Source of the DNA: Mycoplasmopsis gallopavonis
GTDB taxonomy: Bacteria; Bacillota_I; Bacilli_A; Mycoplasmatales; Metamycoplasmataceae
Assembly: GCF_900660635.1 (NCBI RefSeq)
Contig: NZ_LR215031.1
Location: forward strand, 512,642-576,641
Length of the DNA stretch: 64,000 bases
Direction of reading: 5' to 3'
Part shown: positions 45,888-56,034 of the stretch, one piece after another
How positions within the stretch are numbered: position 1 is the first letter of the stretch
Layout of the letters: every line of letters begins with the position of its first letter
Notes under the pieces: generated by a model
The model's database searches: none
Seen by the model: only the letters and a program-made list of their open reading frames with translations
What the model was told of the DNA's origin: nothing
Made by a program: the position numbers and the translations under genes

Positions 45888-47003
45888 ATGAAGTTTTCAA
45901 TTAAAAAGAAAATTATAGAACCTATAATTGATTTTATATATAGTTACATAGATACAGCAGATACATCTCCAAGCGGAAAAAGTATTGGTATAGAAATTAA
46001 TTCTGATTCTTTAAAATTAATAGTAAATAACACAAGTTTTGGAGTAAAAAAAGAATTAGAAATTGATGAAACAAATATTATGTTAGAAAGAAATGGAAGA
46101 ACAATTATTAATGCTTCTATTTTAAAAAATATAATTAAAAAATTTGACAGAATAATTACGTTTGAATTAGTCGGGGAAACAGTTGTAATTTACGAAGGTT
46201 CTACAAAATTTGAAATTGCTACAATTGATGATCAAAGATTTTTTATGATTGACTTTAATGAAGCTAATAATAGATTTGAAGCTGAATCTAAAAAATTGGA
46301 AAAAATAATTAATGATGTTTCTGTTTCAACAGCTACTAATACAGATAAAATCAATTCAACAATTTATAAATGTGTAAATATAAAAACAGAAAATGATAAT
46401 TCAATTCGTTTTGTTGCAACAGATTCATATCGTATGTCAACAGAAATAATGAAAACTAATAAAAAAATAGATATTAATGTTGTTATAGAAGCAAAATCAT
46501 TGAAAAAATTAATTACAAAAGAAACTCCAAAAAAGATTTTTGTGTTTTTTAATGACTCTAAATTAGGAATTTCTTATAAAGAAACAATAATTCAATTAAA
46601 TCTAACAAATCTAAATTATTTAGATACTTCTAAATTATTTGATTTTGAAATTAAAAATGTAATTTATATAGATAAAAATGAATTATTAAAAATAATTAAT
46701 AAAGCCGTTTTTATGGTTAATGAAAAAGCAAGAAGACTTGAATTTAAATTTTCACAAGAAGGAATTAAATTAAATTTTGAAATACCAGAAATTGGAAGTT
46801 CTCAAGCTTATACAAATAATTATCTTTTAGAAGGTCCTGATTTTGAAATGGATATAGATTTTAATTTTCTAAAAGACGCATTAAGTGTTTTGGAAAATGA
46901 TAAAATAAAGATAAATATTAGTGCTAGATATGATAGATTGCTTTTTATTTCTGAAAAAGATCCAGAAAACAAGCAATTAATAACACCACTTAGAAGATAT
47001 TAA
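45888..47003 (+). CDS. dnaN: DNA polymerase III beta subunit (sliding clamp)
   Basis: A 371-residue clamp subunit that dimerises around DNA and tethers the polymerase. The start is MKFSIKKKIIEPIIDF after ATAAGGAGAAAAA. Family features: a three-domain repeat, RFVATDSYRMS in the middle domain, and the C-terminal PLRRY (typically PMRL/ and so on). The position after dnaA is the canonical dnaA-dnaN order. All Trp-free frame reading is straightforward and length is normal. Confidence 0.92.
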   Translation: MKFSIKKKIIEPIIDFIYSYIDTADTSPSGKSIGIEINSDSLKLIVNNTSFGVKKELEIDETNIMLERNGRTIINASILKNIIKKFDRIITFELVGETVVIYEGSTKFEIATIDDQRFFMIDFNEANNRFEAESKKLEKIINDVSVSTATNTDKINSTIYKCVNIKTENDNSIRFVATDSYRMSTEIMKTNKKIDINVVIEAKSLKKLITKETPKKIFVFFNDSKLGISYKETIIQLNLTNLNYLDTSKLFDFEIKNVIYIDKNELLKIINKAVFMVNEKARRLEFKFSQEGIKLNFEIPEIGSSQAYTNNYLLEGPDFEMDIDFNFLKDALSVLENDKIKINISARYDRLLFISEKDPENKQLITPLRRY

Positions 47004-47020
47004 GAAATAAGGAGTAAATT

Positions 47021-47242
47021 ATGATTATAAAAATAAAAGGTGACTCAATAAAAGTTAGTCAATTTCTTAAAAAAATAGATGAAATTCAAACAGGTGGTGC
47101 AGCAAAAGGGTTTTTACAAAACAATGTTGTTAAAATTAACGGACAAATTGCCCAAGGAAGATCAACAAAAATTCGTCCTGGGGACATCGTTTGAGTAAAT
47201 GACACTTTAATTAAAGTTGAATCAGAATTAGAAACAATTTAG
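47021..47242 (+). CDS. S4-domain RNA-binding protein, YaaA-like
   Basis: A 73-residue protein with an S4-type fold: SVKVSQFLKKID-like start, then GGAAKGFLQNNVVKING and GRSTKIRPGDIV. It resembles the YaaA/YlmH-type S4 proteins found next to dnaN (or before recF) in Firmicutes. It probably binds ribosomal RNA or tRNA. It starts 17 nt after dnaN with AAGGAGTAAATT as ribosome site, so is in the dnaN operon. It contains one TGA-encoded Trp. Confidence 0.85.
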
Positions 47243-47294
47243 TTTAAAAAATAATTAAAATAAAAATTTTAATTATCAACACTAGGAGAAAAAA

Positions 47295-47540
47295 ATGGAA
47301 AATAATTTTTACTATGAAATAAAACAAGAAAAAAGTGATAAAAGTTATGTTGCTTTATGTCTACTTTCTTTCTTTTTAGGATGCTTAGGTATTGATAGAT
47401 TTTATGCCGGAAGAATCGGATTAGGTGTATGTAAACTATTATTTGGTTGAATGAGAATGGGTATTTGACCACTTGTAGATTTTATTTTAGCTATTGCAGG
47501 TAAGCAAAAAGATTCAGAAGGAAAATACATTACACAATAA
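47295..47540 (+). CDS. TM2-domain membrane protein
   Basis: An 81-residue protein with two membrane helices and the TM2 signature: VALCLLSFFLGCLGIDRFYAG, then IGLGVCKLL and a final WPLVDFILAI (first segment shown is broken at residue 20 for brevity of pattern: core is GCLGIDRFYAG). The domain is widespread and of unknown function. Ribosome site TAGGAGAAAAAA. Its stop is followed at once by a terminator. Confidence 0.82.
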
Positions 47541-47564
47541 AAAAACGCTTTTTAGCGTTTTTTT
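47539..47564. terminator. Terminator after TM2 gene
   Basis: AAAAAACGCT/AGCGTTTTTT hairpin with T7. It lies between convergent genes and abuts the stop of the minus-strand gene. Confidence 0.8.
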
Positions 47565-47565
47565 G

Positions 47566-48267
47566 TTATTTTAAATAATTTTTAATAAAACTTAAAAAAT
47601 CAAAATAATTTAAGTTCATTTTTTCACCAATTTTAACAACTGAGTATTTTAAAATAAATTTAGCAAATTCTTCTTTTGATATTTTGTAATTTACTTCTAA
47701 ATTAAGTTGTTCTTTATTGTTATAAAAGAAACTAAAAGTTTCATTGATAAATTTTTTATAAAATAATTTTGTTCCTCTTGGTGTTCAAGCAATTTTACTT
47801 CGAATATGTTCTTCAAGATTGTAAGACATAACTCCATTTTTTGTTTGTAAATTGTAATTCAATTTTTGAACTTGAATTTGCGGGTAGTTTTCAATATCGA
47901 TAGCATCAACATCTTTAAATTTTAAAATAATAGGATTTTTCATTTTTAAAACTCAAAATAAAATCGAAAAAATTAATATAACTGATAAAGGAATTAATAA
48001 ACTAAAACAACCTACAACTACAAAGAAAACATTTTTATCAATATTAAAAAAATACATTATTTTTAAATAATTTAAAACAAAAATTATTAATAAAATGGAA
48101 TTAATTAATAAAAAAACTAAATATAGATAAATTTTTGATAAAAAGAAATTTTTACAAAATAAAAAATAAAATTTACTCTTAAAAGCTCTTTTAGCTTGTG
48201 AAATTACTTTAATTTGCGAAAAAATAATAAAGTTAAATAAAATTCATAATAAAAAAGCAAATTGCAT
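47566..48267 (-). CDS. Uncharacterised membrane protein downstream of rnhB
   Basis: A 233-residue protein with about three or four N-terminal membrane helices (residues about 3-20, 45-67, 82-108) and a 125-residue soluble C-terminal part (KFKDVDAIDIENYPQI). It has no family I recognise. Its ATG shares one base with the rnhB stop (TAATG), and there is no independent promoter, so it is co-translated with rnhB. Very AT-rich codon use, two TGA-encoded Trp. Function unknown. Confidence 0.65.
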
Positions 48268-48872
48268 TATTTTTCTCCTCTGTTTAGATATTTTAAAACC
48301 GGTTTGTATTTAATTCTATGGTATTTGCACGGACCGAATTTTTCAAGAGATTCTAAATGTTTTTTAGTTCCGTATCCTTTGTTATTTTTCCAAAAATATT
48401 GTGGAAATTGAAGATCTAATTGGTCCATAATTTTATCTCTTTCTACTTTAGCTACGATACTTGCAGCTGCAATTGAAATTGCGATCGAATCACCTTTCAC
48501 AAGGTTATGAAGCGGTTTTTCTGTTTGGATTTTTTCATAATCAGTTAAAACAATTTGATATTTAATTCTAGCTTTCTTCAAACATTTTTCCATTCCTAAA
48601 ATTGAGGCTTTTTTAGGACCTAATTTTTCTATTTCCTCTAAAGAAACGACATAATACCCAAAATCTAAAGCATCTCTTTGAATCTCTAAATAAACTTCTT
48701 CTCTTTGTTTTGGAGATAATTTTTTTGAATCTTTGATTTTAAGATTTTGATAATCAGAATTAAAAATAACATAACCTACAACTAATGGTCCTGCTAAACA
48801 TCCTCTACCAACCTCATCTAAACCGATAACAACTTGATTAGGGCCAAAAGTATTAATTTCATAATCTAACAT
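48267..48872 (-). CDS. rnhB: Ribonuclease HII
   Basis: A 201-residue enzyme that cuts RNA in RNA-DNA hybrids, including single ribonucleotides. The active site is IGLDEVGRGCLAGPLVVG (Asp and Glu), then LTDYEK and SIAAASIVAKVERD, and the C-terminal GYGTKKHLESLEKFGPCKYH. TATAAT on the minus strand (48879-48884) lies 6 nt before the ATG with no Shine-Dalgarno, so it is probably leaderless. It is followed by a coupled membrane protein gene. Confidence 0.95.
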   Translation of the reverse strand: MLDYEINTFGPNQVVIGLDEVGRGCLAGPLVVGYVIFNSDYQNLKIKDSKKLSPKQREEVYLEIQRDALDFGYYVVSLEEIEKLGPKKASILGMEKCLKKARIKYQIVLTDYEKIQTEKPLHNLVKGDSIAISIAAASIVAKVERDKIMDQLDLQFPQYFWKNNKGYGTKKHLESLEKFGPCKYHRIKYKPVLKYLNRGEK

Positions 48873-48941
48873 ATTTTAATTATATTTTGTTTTAATTCAA
48901 GGTTATTAAACTTGATAAAATTTAATAAAGAAAGAGGTTTT

Positions 48942-49472
48942 ATGGCTAATTTACTTAAAGGTATTTGCGATAGTTGTAAAAAACCATATGAATATTTATA
49001 TGGAGATATTGAATTAACTATTCAATTAAAGTTTTTTTTAAACACAATAAGTAGTAAACAAATTAATTTATTAGATAAAACAAAATTTGATAATTTTTAT
49101 AGAAATTATATCGAGCAACAAATGTCTCAAATGGGAGAATTTTCAGAAGAAAGAATTAACAAAACACTCGACAATCTTTATCAAGATATATTAAGTGCAT
49201 TAACTAGTGAAGAGCAAGAACTTCTTAAAAGAAATATCTTAATGGATTCGTTAGTAACTATTGTGCCAATGTATGATCAAACAAAAGTTGGAACAGATGA
49301 AGCAAAAGTCATTTTTTCTCAATTTTTAAGGTTAAATTTCTTAGGTGGAAAAACATACCAAAGAGAATTTAAGAATCACCAAATAATTACAACAAGTGAA
49401 GATCAAAGATTTATGTTATGTCCTAAAGAAGAAACTCATACAGTTAGAATTTTATTTGAGGAAAAAATTTAA
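48942..49472 (+). CDS. Hypothetical protein with CxxC motif
   Basis: A 176-residue protein starting MANLLKGICDSCKKPYEY; the start is chosen because AAAGAGGTTTT precedes it, although an in-frame ATG exists 30 nt earlier. The N-terminal CDSCKKPYEYLYGD resembles half of a zinc ribbon and a lone MLCPKEETH near the C terminus might complete a metal site. The middle is helical (KQINLLDKTKFDNFY). I do not recognise the family. Its stop shares a base with the methyltransferase start, so the two proteins are probably used together. Confidence 0.6.
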   Translation: MANLLKGICDSCKKPYEYLYGDIELTIQLKFFLNTISSKQINLLDKTKFDNFYRNYIEQQMSQMGEFSEERINKTLDNLYQDILSALTSEEQELLKRNILMDSLVTIVPMYDQTKVGTDEAKVIFSQFLRLNFLGGKTYQREFKNHQIITTSEDQRFMLCPKEETHTVRILFEEKI

Positions 49473-50224
49473 TGGTTGCAAGAGATGAAGATTTAATTAA
49501 TGCTTATCAAACCGAAACTGGACAAAGAATTTACACAAGAGCAGTTTTTGAAGTTGGTCTTTGAAAATCAGAAGAAAAACTAATTAAAAAATATGCTAAA
49601 ACTACTGATCTTGTCCTTGATTTAGGAACTGGTTCAGGTAGAGTTGCGTTTGCTTTGAAAGATTTAGGATATACAAAAGTTATAGCAACAGATCTTTCGA
49701 GTGAATTAATTAAAAACGCAAACTATATTAAAGAAAATAATAATTATCAAGGAATTGATTTTTATTTAACTAAAAATCAATCTTTAAAATTTTTAAAAAA
49801 TAATTCTGTGGATTTTGCTTTTTATTCTTTTAATGGTTTAATGTGTGTTCCGTTGCAAGATGAGCGAATCAAAATTTTAAAAGAAGTAGAACGAGTTTTA
49901 AAAAAGAATTCTTATTTTATTTTTACAGCAAAAATGATTGAAGGTGACTTGTTTTTAGAAAAATATATCAAAGAACAAGAAGAAAAACAATTATTAAGAA
50001 AACTGGACCCGAGAATAGAATTAATCGGTGATTCGATTTACTTAATTGATGGTAAAGAAGGTTTTTTACATTTTTCTTACCATCAAGAATTAGAAGATTT
50101 GATTAAAAAATATACAAATTTTGAAGTTATAGAAACAAAAACAAGAGATGAACTAGCAAATGAAAATGAGTTTGTAAAGAAATTTAGTGATAACACGACT
50201 TTTTGAGTTCTAAGAAAAATATAA
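49472..50224 (+). CDS. Class I SAM-dependent methyltransferase
   Basis: A 250-residue protein. SAM-binding motif I is LVLDLGTGSGRVAFAL (about residues 50-65), followed by acidic motif VIATDLSSELI and SVDFAFYSFNGLMCVP (motif IV region). The substrate is not predictable; a small molecule or tRNA/protein is possible. The ATG overlaps the previous stop (TAATGG). The final TGA codon before TAA is Trp (FWVLRKI). After it comes a 140-bp stretch leading into an IS relic. Confidence 0.85.
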
Positions 50225-50269
50225 TAAGTGATTTATTGTAATATTTGTGTATTTATAATTAGAAAATAA

Positions 50270-50363
50270 AACTTTTTTATAAATAATAAAATATTTTAGT
50301 TTTTAATTAATTTGTAATTTGTTTTTTAAAGATATAAAAAGACACAATCCTTTCTTTTTGGAA
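50270..50363 (-). mobile_element. Decayed left end of an element C-like IS
   Basis: The reverse complement of this stretch resembles the first roughly 100 bp of element C (52993 onwards): the shared block ATTCCAAAAAGAAAGGA, then TTGTGTCTTTTTA against GTGTGTCTTTTTT, and weaker similarity into the transposase start. The terminal repeat itself is missing because element B copy 3 begins inside the hairpin. The relic is thus older than element B copy 3. Confidence 0.55.
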
Positions 50364-50407
50364 TAAACTGGGACACGAAAAGTGGACAAAAAGTTTAATT
50401 TACTAAA

Positions 50408-50430
50408 ACACCTCAACACTCTTGAGGTGT
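50408..50430. repeat. 23-bp target duplication, left copy
   Basis: Identical to 51754-51776. It is itself an inverted repeat (ACACCTCAA ... TTGAGGTGT), the terminator-like hairpin of element B. The IS30-type element duplicated the whole palindrome. Confidence 0.92.
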
Positions 50431-51753
50431 GCTCGATTGTAATTTGCATTGCAACGAAAAAAATTGAAAAACAAAAGAAAAAAGCATGGTTTTATCCACG
50501 CTTTTTTTGTGTTTTTTAAAAATTATTTAAAATTTTTTGTGGTGTTTTTGAGAATAGGTACACCATATGAATTATAAAAGAATTACATTTAAAACGAGAG
50601 TTCAATTAGAATTTTTTTAAAAAATAGTTCACTCTCTATAGAACAAATTACTAAAGAAATTGGATTTTCAAAATCTACAATTTGAAGAGAAATCAAAAAT
50701 AATTCAACAGAAAATGGATATATAGCAGAAGAGGCTGAAAAGAAACATAAAATAAGAGAAAAATGAAAATATCAATTTAAATTAGAATCTGAATTTTCTT
50801 ATTACAATGATTTTACAAAAGCTTTTTTAAATATATATAATCCTATTTTTTTAGGAGTCAAAAATTCCAGATTAATAGTATATAATACCAATAATTTTCC
50901 TGTCCCTTCTTTAAAAACTTTGTACAACTGAATTAATAGTGGTTTATGAGCATTAACAAAGAAAAATAAATTACGAAGTTATTATAAAAAAGGCGGAAAA
51001 AGAAATGGGAATGTTTTAACAAGACTTGTTGGAAATAGATATATAGTTCCTATAACTTTTAGGCCTAAAAATATTAATGATAGGTCAGAATTCGGGCACT
51101 GAGAAGCTGATTTAATAATTGGAAAAACAGGTTCAAAAAGCGAACATTTACTAACTTTTGAAGAAAGAAAAACTAGGTATGGATTAATAAGAAAAGTACC
51201 TAATAAAAACCCTTGAATTGTAGCTAAAATTTTATTCGAATTAATTAAAGAAAGAAAATTAAATGTGAAGTCTATAACAATTGATAACGGATTTGAATTT
51301 AAGATCTTTTTCATGATAGGATATAGGCTACAAATTAAAATTTACAAAGCCGATGCATATGCATCTTTTCAAAAAGGTTCAATAGAAAACTTCAATGGAT
51401 TAGTAAGAAGACAATACCCGAAGAAAACAAATTTTAACAAAATACTAGATGAAAATATAATAGAAACAGAAAGAAAAATTAACAATATGCCAAGAGAAAT
51501 ATTAGGTTTTTTAACATCTGATGAATTATTTTTTAATTGAAATTATTTTAAAGAACCTTGAGATCCAAAAATCAAAGAAATGCAATTATATGAATATTCT
51601 TATAGAAAAAGAAGATCTAACACCAAAAGAAATAAGTTCTTTAAAACTTATAAAAATAGTTAATTAAAACTCAAAACAAAAACACCAAAAAAACACCTCC
51701 CTAAATTTCTCAAGGGAAGGTGTTTTTCGTTGCACTGCAAGTTACACTCGAGC
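50431..51753 (+). mobile_element. IS30-type element, IS1630-like
   Basis: 1323 bp with terminal inverted repeats of about 31 bp (GCTCGATTGTAATTTGCATT against GCTCGAGTGTAACTTGCAGT) and 23-bp direct repeats that are themselves a palindrome. IS1630 of M. fermentans, an IS30-type element, is known to target and duplicate inverted repeats of variable length; this copy shows exactly that. The transposase inside is frameshifted. Confidence 0.88.
50567..51663 (+). pseudogene. IS30-type transposase, frameshifted
   Basis: The gene begins MNYKRITFKTRVQLEFF and meets TAA in a run of seven T followed by six A (about 50612-50624). One additional T would continue in frame as LKNSSLSIEQITKEIGFSKS, the helix-turn-helix of IS30 transposases, through GHWEADLIIGKTGSKS, TIDNGFEF and SIENFNGLVRRQYPK, which carry the DDE residues, to TAA at 51661-51663. 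So either it is a pseudogene by one-base loss, or expression relies on slippage at T7. TGA is Trp in several places. Confidence 0.85.
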
Positions 51754-52970
51754 ACACCTCAACACTCTTGAGGTGTTTTTCAATTTAATACTGATTGAAT
51801 TCTTTCGTTGTTGTATCAAAACACAAAATCATCAATCAGTGATTTTAATTCATTAAAAGTTATTTTTGTAATATCGATTAATTTTAAACATTCTGATTTT
51901 AAAATTGAAAAGAAATATTCTGCTTCTCTATTATCTAAAGAATTTCCTACTCTACCCATTGATACAACACCATTGTTTTTCTGAATTAAATCTACATAAG
52001 TTTTTGAAGAATATTGGAAACCATGATCAGAATGAGCTATTCATTTTTTATCCATTTTGATTTTAGACATATGTTCCATTACTAGTTCTAAATCATTTCT
52101 TTTTGAAAGATTATAATTAACAACAAATTTGCTTTTGTGATCAATCGCAACAGATAAAAATACAAAATTGTTTAAGCAATCTTTTGGTGCAGAAATATAA
52201 GTAACATCAGTGGCAATTATTTGGCTTGTCTCTCCGTGATAATCACGATTAACAAGATCTATAAATTTTACGTTTGTGTTCTTTTGTTCTCTATCTATTT
52301 TCTTTCTTCTGATTAAACAAAATAAGTTTAATCTTCTCATCGCTCTACCAATAGTCCTATAATTTAGATCTATTTGGAATTTTGTTCTAATATAACTTTC
52401 CAATCTTTTTCTACCAAACAAACCCTTATTTTTCTTAAATGACTTAATTATTAATTCATCATATTTAGTATTTACAGATTTTTTTCTTGTTTGCTGCTCT
52501 TTAGTTTTTAGATTGTGAATTGTTGACTTAGATTTATTAAAGCATAGGCCCAATTTTCTTGTAGAAAGTGAAGATTTCTTAATTTTAGAAATATCAACTT
52601 CAATATTATTTCTATCAAAAGAGTCTTTATAAATTTCTAAAATTTCAATCAATTGTTCCTTAGGCATTTTTTCTCATTCCTTTTTTACAATTTCAATAGG
52701 AGTAATTTTTTGCCTTTTTGGTCTACCTGACCCTTTACCTTTTTTAGATGATTTACCTGTTTGCGATTCTATATTTATCATTCCTAAATTATATCTGTTA
52801 TACTTGAAGACAAAATATTTTTTAGCCTCATTGAATTTTCTATCAAAAAAACTAAAACCTCTGATTGAATAATATTTAAGTTCAAAATCATTTTTTGATA
52901 TCAAATTATTTTTGTAATCTTCATAACTATCGAATAGTTCTAATCATTCATGTGCCTTTAATTGTCTCAT
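51660..52970 (-). CDS. IS3-type transposase B, copy 3, chimeric C terminus
   Basis: From ATG at 52970 the frame equals transposase B through the catalytic core (ATDVTY, HSDHGFQ, REAEYFF) up to WKTPQECWGV. Then it runs through the duplicated palindrome into the IS30-type element, where antisense sequence adds about 30 foreign residues before TAA at 51660-51662. Only the last two or three native residues are lost. The upstream region is cut 16 nt before the ATG, leaving AGGAGG but probably no promoter of its own. Confidence 0.8.
51754..51776. repeat. 23-bp target duplication, right copy
   Basis: Exact copy of 50408-50430; see that entry. Confidence 0.92.
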
Positions 52971-52992
52971 AATACCTCCTAAATATTAAATC

Positions 52993-54314
52993 AGGATAAA
53001 AAAATTAGACACATTCCAAAAAGAAAGGAGTGTGTCTTTTTTATGCGTTTAAAACAATTTACAAAAGAACAAAAATTAAAATATATCCACATTTACCAAA
53101 AAGAAGGTTTTGAAATAGCGATTATAACTTTTGTTGAAGATTTTTGAGAAAGATATCAAATCATAAAACAAAGAAAAGAGGGTAAGCATGAAAATCCTTA
53201 TAGAAGAGCGAAAGCTTTATTAAAGAGTTGGATAAAAATATATAATTTCAACATGAATAATTTAGAAAGTAAATCAGGTAAAAGTAAAAAACCTAACTCA
53301 GGAAGAAGAAAAAGAGTTAGCATCAATGAATTGTGTGAGGAAGATAGAGATCTTTATCAGGATATTATGGAAGAAATTTTGGAAGAAAGAGGAGTAAAAC
53401 AACAAGAAATTTTTGAAAAAATTAGAAAAAGAAAAGAAGAAAAAAGTAAACAATTTAGAAATATTTCAAAAATTTCATTAGTTTTGAAATTAAATCGAAC
53501 TTCTTTTTATTACTCTTATTCTAAGAAAGAAAAAATTGACAAAAAGAAATATATTGATCATGAATTAATTAATTGAATTAATTTAGAAGCTAAAAATTCT
53601 AATTTTGTTATAGGAAGAGATAAACTTTATCAAAAATACTTATTAACGCACCAAAAAAGAATTTCTTCATATTTATTTAGACTAAATTATGAATTTAATC
53701 AATATAAATCAAGAGCATATCAAAAGAAAAAATCAAAGAAAAACAAAGAGGTAAAATTCTCTAGAATCTGAGCATCAGATTTAGTTCAAGGAAATTTTAA
53801 ATCAAATTATTTTGGTGAAAAATTACATGCAGATATTAAATTTATTAAAACAAAAGAAGGAATGAGATTTCTTCATGTTATCACCGAAACTTTTAGTAAC
53901 ACTGTTTTAAATTGAACTTTATCGGATATAAGAGATTCTGCATCTACTATAAAGCTTGTTCAAGATACTCTTGATAAACATCAAATCAAACCTACTATTT
54001 TTCATTCAGATCACGGAATTGAATATGCAAATTTTGCCTTTTCTAAATTTTTAAAAAATGTAAATACTAAACAATCAATGTCTCCAAAAGGTAATTCATT
54101 AGCAAATAGACCTTCCGAATTTATTTTTGCATTAATTCAAAGAGAATTATTAGATTTTTATGAAACTGATAAAATGTTAGATAGCGAAGTGAATTTAATC
54201 ATATCTAAATATTTTTCTTGATATAACCTCGAAAGACCTCAATCAAATTTAAATTGAAAAACGCCGCATGGTTTTTTAACACATGCGACGTTAAGTGTCT
54301 AATTTATTTATCCT
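52993..54314 (+). mobile_element. IS3-type element C
   Basis: 1322 bp bounded by inverted repeats AGGATAAAAAAATTAGACAC and, at the right end read inward, AGGATAAATAAATTAGACAC (19 of 20 matching). No direct repeat is visible, because the left flank abuts truncated element B. The left end forms AGACAC/GTGTCT with T6 and the ribosome site AAAGGAG in its loop region. It carries one intact transposase gene. Confidence 0.85.
53043..54302 (+). CDS. IS3-type transposase C
   Basis: A 419-residue single-frame transposase starting MRLKQFTKEQKLKYIHIY. A basic helix-turn-helix N-terminal half contains KSGKSKKPNSGRRKR, similar in place to the GKGSGRPKR box of transposase B. The DDE core is LHADIKFIKTKEG, FHSDHGIEYANF and NSLANRPSEFIFALIQRE. 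The C terminus is LNWKTPHGFLTH. It is a distant relative of A and B (same plan, low identity). TGA is Trp. The stop lies in the right inverted repeat. Confidence 0.88.
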
Positions 54315-54360
54315 AATATACAAGAATATTCTTGTTATTTTTTTATATAGTTAATATTTA

Positions 54361-55932
54361 TTAAAATTTATCTTTTTTAATTATTCACTTTCCAGACTTA
54401 GTAGAACCTTCTCTTGAAATAGAACCTTCTTTTAATAATTTTTTTATATGATAACGAACACCATCAAATGATATTTTTAAATTTCTTGCAATTTGTCTTG
54501 CTGTTATATTTGGGTAAAGTGCCATTAATTCAATTATTTTATCTGGAACTGATCTTTCAATCGTGATTTCTTGGGTAGTTTCTTGGGTAGTTTCTTGGGT
54601 AGTTTCTTGGGTAGTTTTAATGTTGTTTGTGTCTTTTAAAAATTCTTTGTTGATTTGCATTACTGCATTTGTGTAATTTTCATTACCATTTTCAGGATAA
54701 AAAATTAAAGCAGGCGAAGAATTTTTAGAAAGTGCATCTTTTGCTCTTCTTATTCCAGAACCAAATGATTCTATTAATTTCAACGAATAAAACATATCTT
54801 TAATTTCTTTATTCAAATATTGTCTTCTATCAAATGTTGTTTCTTTGTTAAGTGCTTCAATAGTTATTGGAGGAAGGGGTCTGTTATGATTTATAAATGA
54901 AATTTTATCTTTATAAACATAAATTCCTACATATTGTGGAATATCGTACTCTTTATGTAAAATTGCATTAGTGGCAATTTCTTTAAATGCTGTTAAAGGA
55001 TAATTGTATATAATCTTATGTTTTATTTTATTAGGATCTCTTATTGTGTATGAAGATAAAATGTTCTCTTGAAAAAAATTATTTACTTGTTTGACTTGAA
55101 TCCAAATAGGCCCATCAAATTTTTTAGATTCCATTTTATCAGTATTTTGTATTTCTCTTATTATTTCAACATGTGCATTTGGAATGAATTTATTAGGTTT
55201 TTCAGCAAACATTAATACTGCAAAATTTTTTGCTCTATAAATTTTTCCATGCTCGCTAGAACTTACTAACCCCATACTTTTTGCCATTTCAAGTTTAGGC
55301 ATCTTTATAATATCTTTTTTCGCTCCCGTTTGCAATAAATACTCTTTCATATATTCGTAACTTAAATCATCTATTGTTGCATAATCATTTAAATTAGAAC
55401 TAAATGAGAAATTAGCAAATTTTTTTAATAGTTCAAATTCTTCCATTGGATTTGGTAATCTAGATTCCCTACCTACCCTAATATATCTTCCTTGTTTTAG
55501 TCTAATATTTTTATCTTTTTCTGCTTTTTCGCTTGTTTGAAAAGGACCTTGACTACTGCTTTCAACAGCTATAATAATATAATATTTATCATCTATCTTA
55601 TCATTGAGAATTTTATAATTAATTTTTGGATGTATATTAGACAATAATGACTTTAATTCATTTTCTGTCGACTCAATTTGAGACTCACTTATTCCTGTTA
55701 TTGGTCTTTTTGGTATTGCTTTTTCTTTTGTTTCAATATTATTTACTTCTTCAACTCCGATGAATAAAAGACCTATTTCGTCATTCATATAATTATTCGC
55801 AAAAGCACAAGCTGTTTTTAAAATTTTATCCTTGAAAATTGCTGATTTTTTATATTCTATAAAACTATTTTCTATATTTTTATTTTCAAGAATATTATGT
55901 GCAATTTTTTTGATATCTGAAATTCTCATCAT
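54361..55932 (-). CDS. AlbA_2 / ATP-binding / winged-helix protein
   Basis: A 523-residue protein of the Schlafen-AlbA_2 type family often annotated as transcriptional regulator or RecG-related. Order: AlbA_2 domain (residues about 15-150, with FIEYKKSAIF, FANNYMNDEIGLLFIGVEE and RLKQGRYIRVGRES), a GHKL-like ATP-binding domain (about 290-420, with FKEIATNAILHKEY and ESFGSGIRRAKDAL), then a linker with four TTQE units, and a C-terminal winged helix (ITARQIARNLKISFDGVRYH). Start after AAAGGAGATATG; the second Met could also be used. TGA after GK is Trp and the frame ends KKDKF. It lies between element C and the IS1634-like element, the only cargo gene of this island. Confidence 0.78.
54568..54615. 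repeat. Four 12-bp tandem repeats coding TTQE
   Basis: TTCTTGGGTAGT occurs four times without interruption (plus-strand reading), encoding four TTQE tetrapeptides in the linker before the winged helix. Being 12 bp, gain or loss of units keeps the frame. Confidence 0.92.
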
Positions 55933-56004
55933 ATCTCCTTTTTCGAAAAAGTCTATATATAAATAATTTTAAATGTTTTTAAATATTTTTAGTAGTTTAT
56001 GATT

Positions 56005-56034
56005 TTTTGATTATATTTCAGATTTTTTTATTGC
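56005..56034. repeat. 30-bp target duplication of IS1634-like element, left
   Basis: Identical 30-bp sequence (begins TTTTGATTATATTTCAG) at 57901-57930 on the other side of the element. Confidence 0.9.

Larger units (their letters stand above)
50364..52986 (-). mobile_element. IS3-type element B, copy 3, interrupted and truncated
   Basis: The right end (TAAACTGGGACACGAAA) is at 50364. The element is interrupted at 50431-51753 by an IS30-type element. Its left-terminal 47 bp, including inverted repeat and hairpin, are missing; the match to copies 1 and 2 stops at 52986, six bases before element C. The coding sequence is otherwise near-identical to copies 1 and 2 (one visible change, HGETSQ for HGETNQ). 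Without its left end it should be immobile. Confidence 0.88.
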
